Below are positions 17,660-25,343 of a DNA stretch of 64,000 nucleotides, piece by piece. The DNA is taken from the NCBI RefSeq assembly GCF_902804485.1, contig NZ_CADCST010000064.1, positions 1 through 64,000 on the forward strand. Reading direction: 5' to 3'. This DNA comes from Flavobacterium collinsii. GTDB lineage: Bacteria; Bacteroidota; Bacteroidia; Flavobacteriales; Flavobacteriaceae. The notes below the pieces were generated by a model. The model was given only the letters and a program-made list of their open reading frames with translations. It was not told the origin of the DNA and ran no database searches. Both the position numbers and the translations under genes were made by a program. The stretch's first letter is position 1. Each line of letters begins with the position of its first letter.

Positions 17660-18027
17660 TTTTTCTTTTTTTGAATTTCTGAATCGATTATTTTTCTGAG
17701 TTCTTCCAGTTCGGTAGTACTTAAATTCGTTTCGGTGGTAAAAAAAGAAGCGAATTGTGATGCCGAATTATTAAAGAAACTACTAATTAACCCATTAACA
17801 TGCTTAGAGAAATAGGCTGTTTTTTTGACCAAGGGATAATATTCTCTTGAATTCCCAAATTCATTATAAGCAACGAATTTTTTATCGATCATTCGCTTCA
17901 AAAGCGTCGCAACCGTTGTTGTTGCCGGTTTTGGATCCGGATACGCTTCAAGCAAATCTTTCATAAAAGCTTTTTCAAGCTTCCAGAGATGCTCCATTAA
18001 TTGTTCTTCTGAGTTTGATAATTGCAT
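17656..18027 (-). CDS. BlaI/MecI/CopY family transcriptional repressor
   Basis: A 123-residue winged-helix repressor of the BlaI family, which acts as a dimer and is inactivated by M56-dependent proteolysis. Visible are LSNSEEQLMEHLWKLEKAFM (helix 1), the recognition region PATTTVATLLKRMIDKKFV, and the wing EYYPLVKKTAYF; the C-terminal helices form the dimer domain. Its stop overlaps the M56 gene. No palindrome is found just before its own start, but two BlaI-like sites lie at 18617-18654 upstream of the preceding same-strand lipoprotein gene, which I take as its target. Confidence 0.93.
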   Translation of the reverse strand: MQLSNSEEQLMEHLWKLEKAFMKDLLEAYPDPKPATTTVATLLKRMIDKKFVAYNEFGNSREYYPLVKKTAYFSKHVNGLISSFFNNSASQFASFFTTETNLSTTELEELRKIIDSEIQKKKK

Positions 18028-18109
18028 ATTCTAAAGGTTCTAAGGTTCTGAGTTACTAAGGTGCTGAGTTTTTTTGCCACAGATTAAAATGATTTCTTCT
18101 GCGCCACAC

Positions 18110-18190
18110 TAATTCCATATTCTTTGTTCTTTCTTCTATAATCTTTATTCTATCCTCTTTATTCTATCCTCTTTATTCTTTATTCTCCAC
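18110..18190. repeat. 14-bp tandem pyrimidine repeat
   Basis: Repeats of CTCTTTATTCTATC with variants run between the BlaI and YwqK-like genes and just into the latter's 3' end. A comparable 14-bp array lies at 25245-25340. Confidence 0.7.
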
Positions 18191-18604
18191 CATCCGTTCC
18201 GAAATCAACTCACCGTTATCGTATTTCTTAACTTCGATTAATTTCCCTTTATCCGAGTAAAACTTCCAATCTCCAAAATAAAACCAATGTGTTTCTACCG
18301 AATTGGTTTCAATTTTTGTTTTTCCTTTCGATTGTACTTTTCCGTTTTCGTAATAGTATTTCACAAAGCAGATTCCGTTTTTATATTTTTCTGTTTTATA
18401 GATTTTCCCGTCTATATACGATTTCCACTTTTTTACAGGCTGATCATGTTTGTAATATTCAAACGATTTATAAATCGTACTGTCCTGTTTGTAATTGTCA
18501 ATCCAGACACCTTCCCTTTTCTTATTAACAATCTGATTGATCGGTTTGCTTTTGCACCCTAAAAGAACTAACCCACAAAATAACAAGATTACCAGCTGCC
18601 TCAT
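18173..18604 (-). CDS. YwqK/MORN-like repeat lipoprotein
   Basis: A 143-residue lipoprotein: signal peptide with LVLLGC (C17), then MORN-like units of the YwqK antitoxin type (YENGKVQSKGK, YSDKGKLIEVKKYDNGELI, KREGVWIDNYK). Proteins annotated as YwqK-family antitoxins share these repeats, but an antitoxin role is unlikely for an exported lipoprotein with no toxin nearby. It precedes blaI and the M56 gene on the same strand and has two BlaI-type palindromes in its promoter, so it is probably regulated by that pair. Function is unknown. Confidence 0.75.
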   Translation of the reverse strand: MRQLVILLFCGLVLLGCKSKPINQIVNKKREGVWIDNYKQDSTIYKSFEYYKHDQPVKKWKSYIDGKIYKTEKYKNGICFVKYYYENGKVQSKGKTKIETNSVETHWFYFGDWKFYSDKGKLIEVKKYDNGELISERMVENKE

Positions 18605-18616
18605 TTGAATATTTTT

Positions 18617-18654
18617 ACTCTACAATTATAGATACTACTCTACAAATGTAGAGT
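18617..18654 (-). promoter_or_regulatory. Two BlaI-type operators over promoter
   Basis: Site 1 is ACTCTACA-AA-TGTAGAGT at 18637-18654, a perfect 8-bp palindrome containing the TACA/TGTA core of BlaI/MecI operators. Site 2 at 18617-18634 keeps one perfect half, ACTCTACA, and a degenerate second half. The centres are 20 bp apart. On the minus strand site 1 contains TACATTTG, a TAnnTTTG box, so repressor binding would block the promoter of the gene starting at 18604. Confidence 0.75.
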
Positions 18655-18790
18655 TATTTTTTTAATATGCAAGAATTTTTTGAAAAAGGTGCTGAGATTC
18701 TAAGATGCTAAGGCTCTGAGGGTTTCTTTTTTCTGAGGTGCAAAGATTTAAAAAGGCCCAAAGGTACAGAGATGCAAAGGTGCAAAGGTG

Positions 18791-19172
18791 AAGAGAAACA
18801 AGATCTGAATTGCCTCCAGCTTTAGCTGGAGATTGGAGAAATACAGGCATTTAATGGCTTTAGCCGAATTTTACACAATGACTTGAAAATACAAATCCGG
18901 AATTTATTTGGCTAAAGCCAATTATCCCATCCCACTAAACCTAAACTACAGCTGAAGCTGTAGGCTATTCAACAAAAACTTTAATTTTCCCGTCCCTCTC
19001 AACCTTTGTACCTCTACACCTTCTCCACTTTGAACCTTTGAACCTTTGAACCTCTAAACCTTAGAATCTTCTAACCTTTCTTACGCGTTAGGGATAGAGG
19101 CGGTATCCTTTTATGAAGAGAAACGGAATAAAAGATATAGCCGAAAGCCCGTCCGCCGCCGCGGAAACGCCC
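18791..19172. repeat. Composite repeat, tandem copy 1
   Basis: In order: GAGAAACAAGATCTGAATTG, palindrome CTCCAGCTTTAGCTGGAG, a hairpin pair GGCTTTAGCC / GGCTAAAGCC, palindrome CTACAGCTGAAGCTGTAG, a run of the 9-mer CTTTGAACC, and a GGGATAGAGGCGGTATCC element. No coding potential is seen. Copy 2 follows about 421 bases on. Confidence 0.88.
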
Positions 19173-19212
19173 ATAAAAAACGTTTACTAAAGACACAGAG
19201 GCTCAAAGGCGC

Positions 19213-19586
19213 AGAGAAACAAAACCTGAATGAATTGCCTCTAGCTTTAGCTGGAGATTGTAGAAATAAAAGGCATTTAATGGCTTTAGCCGAATTTTAC
19301 ACAATGACTTAAAAATACAAATCCAGAATTTATTTGGCTAAAGCCAATTAACTAATCCTTTTAAACCTACCTACAGCTGAAGCTGTAGGCTATTCACCAA
19401 AAATTTCAATTTTTTCCCGTCCCTCTGAACCTTTGAGCCTCTACACCTTCTCCACTTTGAACCTTTGAACCTTTGAACCTTTGAACCTCTGTACCTCTGT
19501 ACCTCTAAACCTCTCTTTACACGTTAGGGATAGAGGCGGTATCTCCCCATTTAGCCAAAAACCCATCCGCCACGTCAGGAACACCA
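19213..19586. repeat. Composite repeat, tandem copy 2
   Basis: It has the same order of parts as copy 1, with small differences: TTTGAACC-type 9-mers are more numerous and the GGGATAGAGGCGGTATC element ends near 19586. Between the copies are only short A-rich bases. Confidence 0.88.
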
Positions 19587-19636
19587 ATAAAAAAATCCGC
19601 TCATTTCTGAACGGATTTTGCATCTTAAGATTTAAT

Positions 19637-19704
19637 TTTTTACATCTTAGCGAACCAAAAAAACAGCGAGCTTAGCGTAAATCGTTGCGTTCTTTGCGGT
19701 TAAA
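19637..19704 (-). repeat. R1 repeat abutting dipeptidase stop
   Basis: ATCTTAGCGAACC ... CTTAGCGTAAATCG then TTGCGTTCTTTGCGGTTAAA: an R1-family copy whose end touches the stop codon of the gene at 19705. Confidence 0.8.
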
Positions 19705-21093
19705 TTACTTCGAAAGCTCTACAAAATACTTATAAAACAACGGAATAGTTTCGATTCCTTTTAAGTAATTGAAGATTCCAAAATGCTCGTTTGGCGAGTG
19801 AATTGCATCACTGTCTAAACCAAAGCCCATTAAAATCGTTTTACTTTTTAATTCTTTTTCAAACAAAGCCACAATCGGAATACTTCCTCCTGAACGAACC
19901 GGAATTGCGGGAACTCCAAAAGTTTCTGTATACGCTTTGTTTGCCGCCTGATATCCAATACTGTCAATTGGCGTTACATAACCCTGACCTCCGTGGTGTG
20001 GCGTTACTTTTACTGTAACTCCCGCCGGAGCAATGCTTGTGAAATGCTTTGAAAAAAGTTCTGTGATCTCTTCCCAATCCTGATTAGGCACCAAACGCAT
20101 CGAGATTTTAGCAAATGCTTTGCTTGCAATAACCGTTTTTGCACCTTCTCCAGTATATCCACCCCAGATTCCGTTAACATCTAAGGTTGGACGAATAGAA
20201 TTACGTTCGTTAGTTACATATCCTTTTTCACCATAAACATCGTTTAAGTCTAAGGCTTTTTTATATTTTTCTAAGCTAAAAGGCGCTTTTGCCATTTCGG
20301 CTCTTTCTTCAAGAGACAATTCCTGCACTTTATCGTAGAAACCTGGAATCGTAATATGATTGTCTTCGTCATGAAGCGAAGCGATCATTTTTGCCAGAAT
20401 ATTTATTGGATTCGCTACTGCTCCTCCGTATAAACCAGAATGTAAATCGCGGTTTGGACCTGTAACTTCTACCTCAACATAGCTCAACCCTCTTAAACCT
20501 GTCGTGATCGACGGCTGTTGGTTAGAAATCATTCCGGTATCTGAAATTAAGATGACGTCATTTTTTAGTTTTTCCTGATTGCGTTCTACGAACCACGCTA
20601 AACTTGCCGAACCTACTTCTTCTTCTCCTTCGATCATGAATTTTACGTTACACGGCAAAACATTGTTCTGAACCATGTATTCCAACGCTTTTACGTGCAT
20701 GTACATCTGACCTTTGTCGTCGCAGGCACCACGAGCAAAGATTGCACCTTCCGGATGAATGTCTGTAGTTTTGATCACAGGTTCGAATGGAGGCGAAGTC
20801 CATAACTCTAAAGGATCTGGTGGCTGAACATCATAATGTCCGTAAACAAGAACAGTTGGTAAATTTGGGTCGATTATTTTCTCTCCATAAATGATTGGGT
20901 AACCCGGAGTGTCGCAAATTTCGACAAAATCGCAACCTGCTTTTGATAAACTTTCCTTTACTGCTTCGGCAGTATCGATAACATCTTGCGAGTATGCAGT
21001 GTCGGCACTAACCGACGGAATCTTTAATAATTCGATCAACTCGTTGATAAAGCGATCCTTATGTTCTTGAACGTAAGACTTTATATTTTCCAT
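19705..21093 (-). CDS. M20 family dipeptidase
   Basis: A 462-residue cytosolic metallopeptidase of the M20 (carnosinase/PepV-like) group that hydrolyses dipeptides. Zinc-ligand blocks are visible: VLVYGHYDVQPPDP, ARGACDDKGQMYMHV, MIEGEEEVGSASL, and a late HSPNEHFGI. The dimerisation lid domain (about 180-340, RDLHSGLYGGAVANPIN) is intact. No signal peptide. It is a single gene facing away from tRNA-Leu; its 3' end abuts an R1 repeat. Substrate range is not determinable from sequence. Confidence 0.93.
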   Translation of the reverse strand: MENIKSYVQEHKDRFINELIELLKIPSVSADTAYSQDVIDTAEAVKESLSKAGCDFVEICDTPGYPIIYGEKIIDPNLPTVLVYGHYDVQPPDPLELWTSPPFEPVIKTTDIHPEGAIFARGACDDKGQMYMHVKALEYMVQNNVLPCNVKFMIEGEEEVGSASLAWFVERNQEKLKNDVILISDTGMISNQQPSITTGLRGLSYVEVEVTGPNRDLHSGLYGGAVANPINILAKMIASLHDEDNHITIPGFYDKVQELSLEERAEMAKAPFSLEKYKKALDLNDVYGEKGYVTNERNSIRPTLDVNGIWGGYTGEGAKTVIASKAFAKISMRLVPNQDWEEITELFSKHFTSIAPAGVTVKVTPHHGGQGYVTPIDSIGYQAANKAYTETFGVPAIPVRSGGSIPIVALFEKELKSKTILMGFGLDSDAIHSPNEHFGIFNYLKGIETIPLFYKYFVELSK

Positions 21094-21170
21094 TTAAATT
21101 ATTTTTATAGAAATCCAAAAGTACAAAAAAGAGAATTAATATTTTTTTTCAATTTTTTCGTTTTTTTTCT

Positions 21171-21199
21171 TTGAATATTCGAAGTTATGTCTATCTTTG
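21171..21199 (+). promoter_or_regulatory. tRNA-Leu promoter
   Basis: TTG at 21171-21173, an 18-base spacer, and TATCTTTG at 21192-21199, 14 bases before the tRNA: a textbook Bacteroidota promoter. Confidence 0.8.
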
Positions 21200-21213
21200 C
21201 ACCCACAATTGCC

Positions 21214-21295
21214 GCGGATATGGTGAAATTGGTAGACATGCCAGACTTAGGATCTGGTGCCGCAAGGCGTGTAGGTTCGAGTCCTATTATCCGCA
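21214..21295 (+). tRNA. tRNA-Leu (anticodon TAG)
   Basis: An 82-nt class II tRNA. The acceptor stem GCGGATA pairs perfectly with TATCCGC and the discriminator is A. The anticodon stem CCAGA/TCTGG holds loop CTTAGGA, giving anticodon TAG. The variable arm (TGCCGCAAGGCGT) and the GTTCGAGTCC T-loop are normal. The 3' CCA is not encoded. Confidence 0.97.
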
Positions 21296-21300
21296 CCGAA

Positions 21301-21331
21301 AAAAAGCTTCTGAGAAATCAGAAGCTTTTTT
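21301..21331 (+). terminator. tRNA-Leu terminator
   Basis: AAAAAGCTTCTGA, GAAA loop, TCAGAAGCTTTTTT directly after the tRNA. Confidence 0.93.
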
Positions 21332-21341
21332 GTTTTCCATT

Positions 21342-21445
21342 AAACCCGACAGATTTTTAAAACCTGTCGGGTTTAAAATACAACCTGTTGTCGAATTTCT
21401 CGCAAAGATTTACTTCGTCTGTTCGCTATCGCTCGAGTCTTGTTC
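21342..21445. repeat. Flavobacterial intergenic repeats
   Basis: The hairpin AAACCCGACAG ... CTGTCGGGTTT is followed by a TTTACTTCGTCTGTTCGCTA segment that recurs, altered, at 36415-36445 (TTACTTCGTCAGTTCGCT). Confidence 0.7.
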
Positions 21446-21478
21446 CTCAAAATAACAAACCAGGCGCAAAATCTTTCT

Positions 21479-21705
21479 TCACTTCACATCCAAATAAGGA
21501 CCTAAAGCTTCTTTCTGTTTATTAAGCGAGTAAATTTTGTTCAATTCAGACTCACTTAAAAACACATCCATATTATAAAAACTATAATCACAGACACAAC
21601 CACTACTACACTATGCGTTTGCTGATCTTTCGATTTATCATTATTACACCAATGACACACTTTACCACTAAATGGCGTTTCTTTTCCGCAGTTACTACAT
21701 CTCAT
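21479..21705 (-). pseudogene. Zinc-ribbon / membrane small protein with frameshift
   Basis: From ATG 21705 a 49-residue frame reads MRCSNCGKETPFSGKVCHWC (two CxxC knuckles), a polar linker, then a membrane helix (VVVVVSVIIVFIIW), and stops at 21556. A second frame on the same strand (ATG 21571 to stop 21479) reads MDVFLSESELNKIYSLNK and ends EALGPYLDVK. Adding one T to the T5 tract at the junction joins them into one protein of about 74 residues (helix, then CFLSESELNK). I read it as one gene with a one-base frameshift. It could be a natural pseudogene, slippage, or a sequencing error. Alternatively the first frame is a complete 49-residue protein. Confidence 0.6.
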
Positions 21706-21805
21706 ATTCTTATTGTTTTTGATTAATAATTAATCAAAACTAATTTATAGAAATGAGTGTATTTTACGGATTTCCATATTTTCCATATTTTCCATACCAA
21801 ATTCA

Positions 21806-22036
21806 TCAAACATCTAAGTAGGGATCGAGAACTTCTGCCAATTTGTTCAGCCAATAAAAATTGTCATCAATATTTGATAATTCAGACTGTATTGTTTCGC
21901 ATTCCCTCATTACACACAAAGAAAGCACATGATTCACTTGACGAATACTCTTTGCCATATCTTTAGGATCAATCGCATTATTAAAAAAATCCATTAATCT
22001 GGTTTCGGTTTCTTTTGAGAAGTTTTCTGTTGTCAT
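21806..22036 (-). CDS. Small hypothetical protein, paralogue of 39391-39624
   Basis: A 76-residue acidic, probably helical protein with no recognised domain. It closely resembles the 77-residue product at 39391-39624: both share SKETE-R-DFF-N-IDP-MAK-IRQVN and end in YWLN-LAE-L-PYLDV. Conservation at the protein level across two distant loci argues that both are real genes. The C-terminal PYLDV also ends the frameshifted protein just downstream (21479). No toxin, phage or transposase gene is adjacent. It has no signal peptide or membrane segment; function unknown. Confidence 0.7.
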   Translation of the reverse strand: MTTENFSKETETRLMDFFNNAIDPKDMAKSIRQVNHVLSLCVMRECETIQSELSNIDDNFYWLNKLAEVLDPYLDV

Positions 22037-22131
22037 GATTTCTAAATTTTAAGAATACCACAAAAATCCACCAATTTCATTTTCATTTAGACGCATATAT
22101 GAGTCCATCCCTATTTTATTTTTTCGTATAG

Positions 22132-22162
22132 AAAAAGCCCGTGTAATCAGCACGGGCTTTCA
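22132..22162 (-). terminator. Hairpin terminator
   Basis: AAAGCCCGTG (22134-22143) pairs with CACGGGCTTT (22151-22160). The T-run lies on the minus-strand side, so it may end leftward transcripts from the MFS operon. Confidence 0.65.
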
Positions 22163-22228
22163 TCATCATCAATCGAAAAAAAAGTCAGGATCATCACTCC
22201 CTGACTATGAGGTTATTTTAAAGACATT

Positions 22229-22600
22229 CTCAACCAATCCAAACCTTCTTTTTACACACTCGTAATTCGACAAAGATTGACGACATTTGGAACGGAGCTT
22301 CTAATGTGATTTCTCCCTTCGCTCGAAATGACAAACAGTCCCGCTAAGCGTTTATACCAAGTAAAAACTTTGCATCTTCGCGACTTTGCGAGATTAAATC
22401 TTCAAACAAATACCTAAGATCTCTCAACCAATCCAGACCTTCTTTTTACACACTCGCAATTCAACAAAGATTGACGACACTTGGAACAGAGCTTCTCATG
22501 TGATTTCTCCCTTCGCTCGAAATGTCAAACAGCCCTGCTAAGCGTTTATACCAAGTAAAAACTTTGCGCCTTCGCGCCTTTGCGAGATTAAATTCACTAG
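22229..22600. repeat. 203-bp tandem repeat, two copies
   Basis: CAACCAATCCA-ACCTTCTTTT begins at 22231 and again at 22434. Each copy holds ATTGACGACA, a TGTGATTTCTCCCTTCGCTC segment (R2 family), and ends AAAACTTTGC(A/G)(T/C)CTTCGCG then CTTTGCGAGATTAAA. It is non-coding and lies after the MFS gene. Confidence 0.9.
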
Positions 22601-24180
22601 CTAATCCAAATTTTCTTTTTAAACAGGTTTGCTGTGTGTCTTAAATGTTGGTTCAAACCAATCAAAACTACCAAAATCACTAAGCTATACCCTACGGCGG
22701 TATAAATTTCCATATCCGATAATAAGGTAGCCTGTTTGGCAACGGTCGTAAAGACTTTTTTCAAGGCCAATGTATTGGCATTATCGACCGAATATCCTTT
22801 TGCTATAAAACTCTGCGTTGTTGCAGCAATGGTTTGCTGTGCTTCGGGATTCTCGCCTGTTACAAATTGACTTAATTTCAGAAAGTGTTTTTTATTCAGG
22901 AATACTTGCGCATTCTGCATGATACAAAACCCGATAGTACTCCCCCAAAAACGTCCTGAGACTCCAATAATTCCAGAGGATGTCATCAATTTCCCCGGAA
23001 CAGCCGTAACCGTAAACAAAACCAAAGGCACGAACAAAACCCCAACCGCGATCCCTTGCAAAATATAAGGAATCAAGATATCCGACAGCGAAACATCGGG
23101 CACGAACAAAAACGTAAACCAAAAATGATATACCGCCAAAAGCGCAAAACCTATCATAAATATGTATTTGGTCGCCATAGATCGCATCAGAAAAATAGCC
23201 GCTAAAACCAACCCAATTACATTTCCTAGTCCGTTTATATATTGCACTCCGGCGACACGCGACGGATCCCAATTCCAAATCGTAAACATTACACTATGAC
23301 ACAAACTCAAAGTCGCTCTGGCAATATAGAACAGAAAAAACAATAGAAATCCAATTCTCAGATTCGCATATTTAAAAACTTCAAAATTAAAACTTGGTCG
23401 TTTTACCAGTAATTGTCTGAAAATAAACAAACCTCCCGTAATGAGACATATTATTAAAGAAAGAATCAATTGAGACGATTCGAACCAGTATTTTCTTTCG
23501 GCATACACAAAAAAATAAGCCCCGCTTATTATCGATGTCAACACCAAAACAAAACTCAGAAAATCAATTTGATACAGCGGAATTTTTTTAGTGATTCGGT
23601 GGCTGTTAAAAGTCACCAGAATCAAAAAGACATTAATAATTTGAAGCATTCCCGAAACATACAGCATGTATTTCCAATCGTAATGATCGAGAAACCAAAC
23701 AGCGATGTTCATAATAAAGGGCGTCGCCAATAAAAGCGATCCGTAGTAAAACGAAAACCCAATTATAATGGCGTTTTTAGAATTAAAACGTTCTACCAGC
23801 AACTGCCTCAAAATCATCACCGGCAAAGCCATCAAGATTCCTTCGAGGACTCTTAACATGATAAAAACCGCAAAATTGGTCACATATCCTGATGCAATTA
23901 TCGTTACGGCAATCAAAACATACAACATCATTAAGTAGTTTTTTGCCGGGAAATAATTCGAAAACCTACTCTCGATAAGGATCGTCGCCAGTAAAGTTCC
24001 GTAGGTCACACACATGGCAAACTGCAGATCCTCGGCTTCGATATCCAGAAAACTCGCCGCATAGGTCACGTTCGAACTGTAAACCCCCAATAAAATCATG
24101 GAATGCAACAGGCACACAAACAAAATAATAATGATCGCCCAATTAGGAACCCAGGACTTAAAAATACTTTTATCTTCCAT
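22597..24180 (-). CDS. MFS drug transporter, DHA2 (EmrB) type
   Basis: A proton-driven exporter with about 14 membrane helices in some 527 residues. The N-terminal helix is WAIIIILFVCLLHSMILLG; the motif-C-like region and helices recur to the C-terminal VGYSLVILVVLIGL. ATG 24180 (MEDKSIFKSW) starts one base after the adaptor stop; an in-frame ATG 18 bases upstream would overlap the adaptor, so 24180 is preferred. The order tolC, hlyD, MFS on one strand is the EmrAB-TolC arrangement for a three-part pump crossing both membranes. Substrate unknown. Confidence 0.9.
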   Translation of the reverse strand: MEDKSIFKSWVPNWAIIIILFVCLLHSMILLGVYSSNVTYAASFLDIEAEDLQFAMCVTYGTLLATILIESRFSNYFPAKNYLMMLYVLIAVTIIASGYVTNFAVFIMLRVLEGILMALPVMILRQLLVERFNSKNAIIIGFSFYYGSLLLATPFIMNIAVWFLDHYDWKYMLYVSGMLQIINVFLILVTFNSHRITKKIPLYQIDFLSFVLVLTSIISGAYFFVYAERKYWFESSQLILSLIICLITGGLFIFRQLLVKRPSFNFEVFKYANLRIGFLLFFLFYIARATLSLCHSVMFTIWNWDPSRVAGVQYINGLGNVIGLVLAAIFLMRSMATKYIFMIGFALLAVYHFWFTFLFVPDVSLSDILIPYILQGIAVGVLFVPLVLFTVTAVPGKLMTSSGIIGVSGRFWGSTIGFCIMQNAQVFLNKKHFLKLSQFVTGENPEAQQTIAATTQSFIAKGYSVDNANTLALKKVFTTVAKQATLLSDMEIYTAVGYSLVILVVLIGLNQHLRHTANLFKKKIWIS

Positions 24181-24181
24181 T

Positions 24182-25234
24182 TTATTGGTGTTCGGCAATA
24201 ACCGTAATATTCATTCCGGCTCTTAAGAAGTCGGCTTGTTTGTCGGTTTCTTTTAATTGAATTCGAACCGGAATCCTCTGTTCTATTTTCACAAAGTTTC
24301 CTGTGGCATTATCAGGAGGCAATAACGAAAATCGGGCACCACTGGCAGGCGACAATGATTTAACAATTCCTGTAAATTCTTTATCCTTTAAAGCATCAGC
24401 CTTAATTTGAACTTCCTGACCTACGGTTAAATATTGTAACTGTGTTTCTTTAAAATTTGCAGTAATCCATTTCTCTTTACTCACAATCGAAAGTAATGAT
24501 TGCCCTTCTTTAACCATTTGTCCCGGCTGCAAAATTCTTTTTCCAACCCAGCCGTCATAAGGAGCCGTGATTACGGTGTACGAAAGAAACAATACCGCAT
24601 TATCAGCAACAGCTTGCTTAGACTCAACAACCGTTTGTGTGGTAGGAACATTTGCCTGCGCCTGAGAAGTACTTAAATTAGAAGACTGTATTCTTTCTCG
24701 CATTTCCTTAAAATGCGCCTGTGCCGACTCATAATCGGCTTTTACTTTTTCTAGTTGCTGAGAAGTCGCCGCCTCTTCTTTCACAAGGGCTTTGTATCGA
24801 TCGTACTCTAATTTTGTTTTCCAAAGATTGGTTTTCGCCACCTCCAATTGCGATTCACCAATTGCGGTTGAACTTGCTGTTGTCGCCACATTTTTCTGCG
24901 CTACCACACTACTTTGTTTCGCACTTTGAACATCGGCCAAAGCCACATTCAGCTTTGATTTATACTCTCTGTTATCAATCACCACCAAAGTATCCCCTTT
25001 GTGTACAAACTGATTTTCTTCAAAACGAACGTCCTGAACATAACCCGTAATTCTGGACATAATTGGCGTAACGTATTGCTCCACCTGAGCATCATTGGTT
25101 TCTTCATGATTCTGACTGAACACATAAAACCAAATTCCTAAAATGACTCCGCTTACCACCAACAGACAGGCAATTATTGTTATAATGATATGAAACGATT
25201 TGTTTGCTCTGGTTTCATTTTTAATCTTTACCAT
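24182..25234 (-). CDS. HlyD/EmrA family membrane-fusion protein
   Basis: A 350-residue periplasmic adaptor linking the MFS pump to TolC. One N-terminal membrane anchor (about 15-38, IIITIIACLLVVSGVILGIW) is followed by a lipoyl-like half motif (MSRITGYVQDVRFEENQFVH), a long alpha-hairpin (about 95-200, coiled coil), the second lipoyl half (TAPYDGWVGKRILQPGQMVK), and a beta barrel. It ends one base before the MFS start, so it is translationally close. A 14-bp pyrimidine array separates it from the tolC stop. Confidence 0.93.
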   Translation of the reverse strand: MVKIKNETRANKSFHIIITIIACLLVVSGVILGIWFYVFSQNHEETNDAQVEQYVTPIMSRITGYVQDVRFEENQFVHKGDTLVVIDNREYKSKLNVALADVQSAKQSSVVAQKNVATTASSTAIGESQLEVAKTNLWKTKLEYDRYKALVKEEAATSQQLEKVKADYESAQAHFKEMRERIQSSNLSTSQAQANVPTTQTVVESKQAVADNAVLFLSYTVITAPYDGWVGKRILQPGQMVKEGQSLLSIVSKEKWITANFKETQLQYLTVGQEVQIKADALKDKEFTGIVKSLSPASGARFSLLPPDNATGNFVKIEQRIPVRIQLKETDKQADFLRAGMNITVIAEHQ

Positions 25235-25244
25235 AAATTCTATA

Positions 25245-25340
25245 TCTTTTTCTATTCTCTTGCTTTTTGCTTCTATTCTCTTTCTTCTATTCTCTTGCCT
25301 CTATCTTCTTGCCTCTATCTTCTTGCCTCTATCCTCCTCG
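25245..25340. repeat. 14-bp pyrimidine tandem array inside efflux operon
   Basis: About three exact TTCTTGCCTCTATC units with variants on the left flank, in the spacer between the tolC-like and hlyD-like genes. The length could vary by slippage. Confidence 0.8.
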
Positions 25341-25343
25341 ATC

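Noticed and set aside
16436..18027. Beta-lactam resistance regulator (blaR1-blaI)
   Set aside because: The sensor has a TonB-like C-terminal domain instead of a penicillin-binding domain, and no beta-lactamase gene is nearby.
18173..18604. Toxin-antitoxin pair based on the YwqK-type repeats
   Set aside because: The product has a lipoprotein signal and no toxin gene is adjacent; the BlaI-type operators give a better explanation of context.
18791..19586. Short regular repeats that could suggest a CRISPR array
   Set aside because: The 9-mer units are contiguous with no unique spacers, and no cas genes are present anywhere in the window.
21757..21966. A 69-codon plus-strand frame
   Set aside because: It overlaps the minus-strand 76-residue gene, which is supported by a conserved paralogue.
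22892..23278. A 128-codon open frame inside the MFS gene on the same strand
   Set aside because: It is a shifted frame of the transporter coding sequence, with no recognisable protein features; the transporter frame is clearly the real one.
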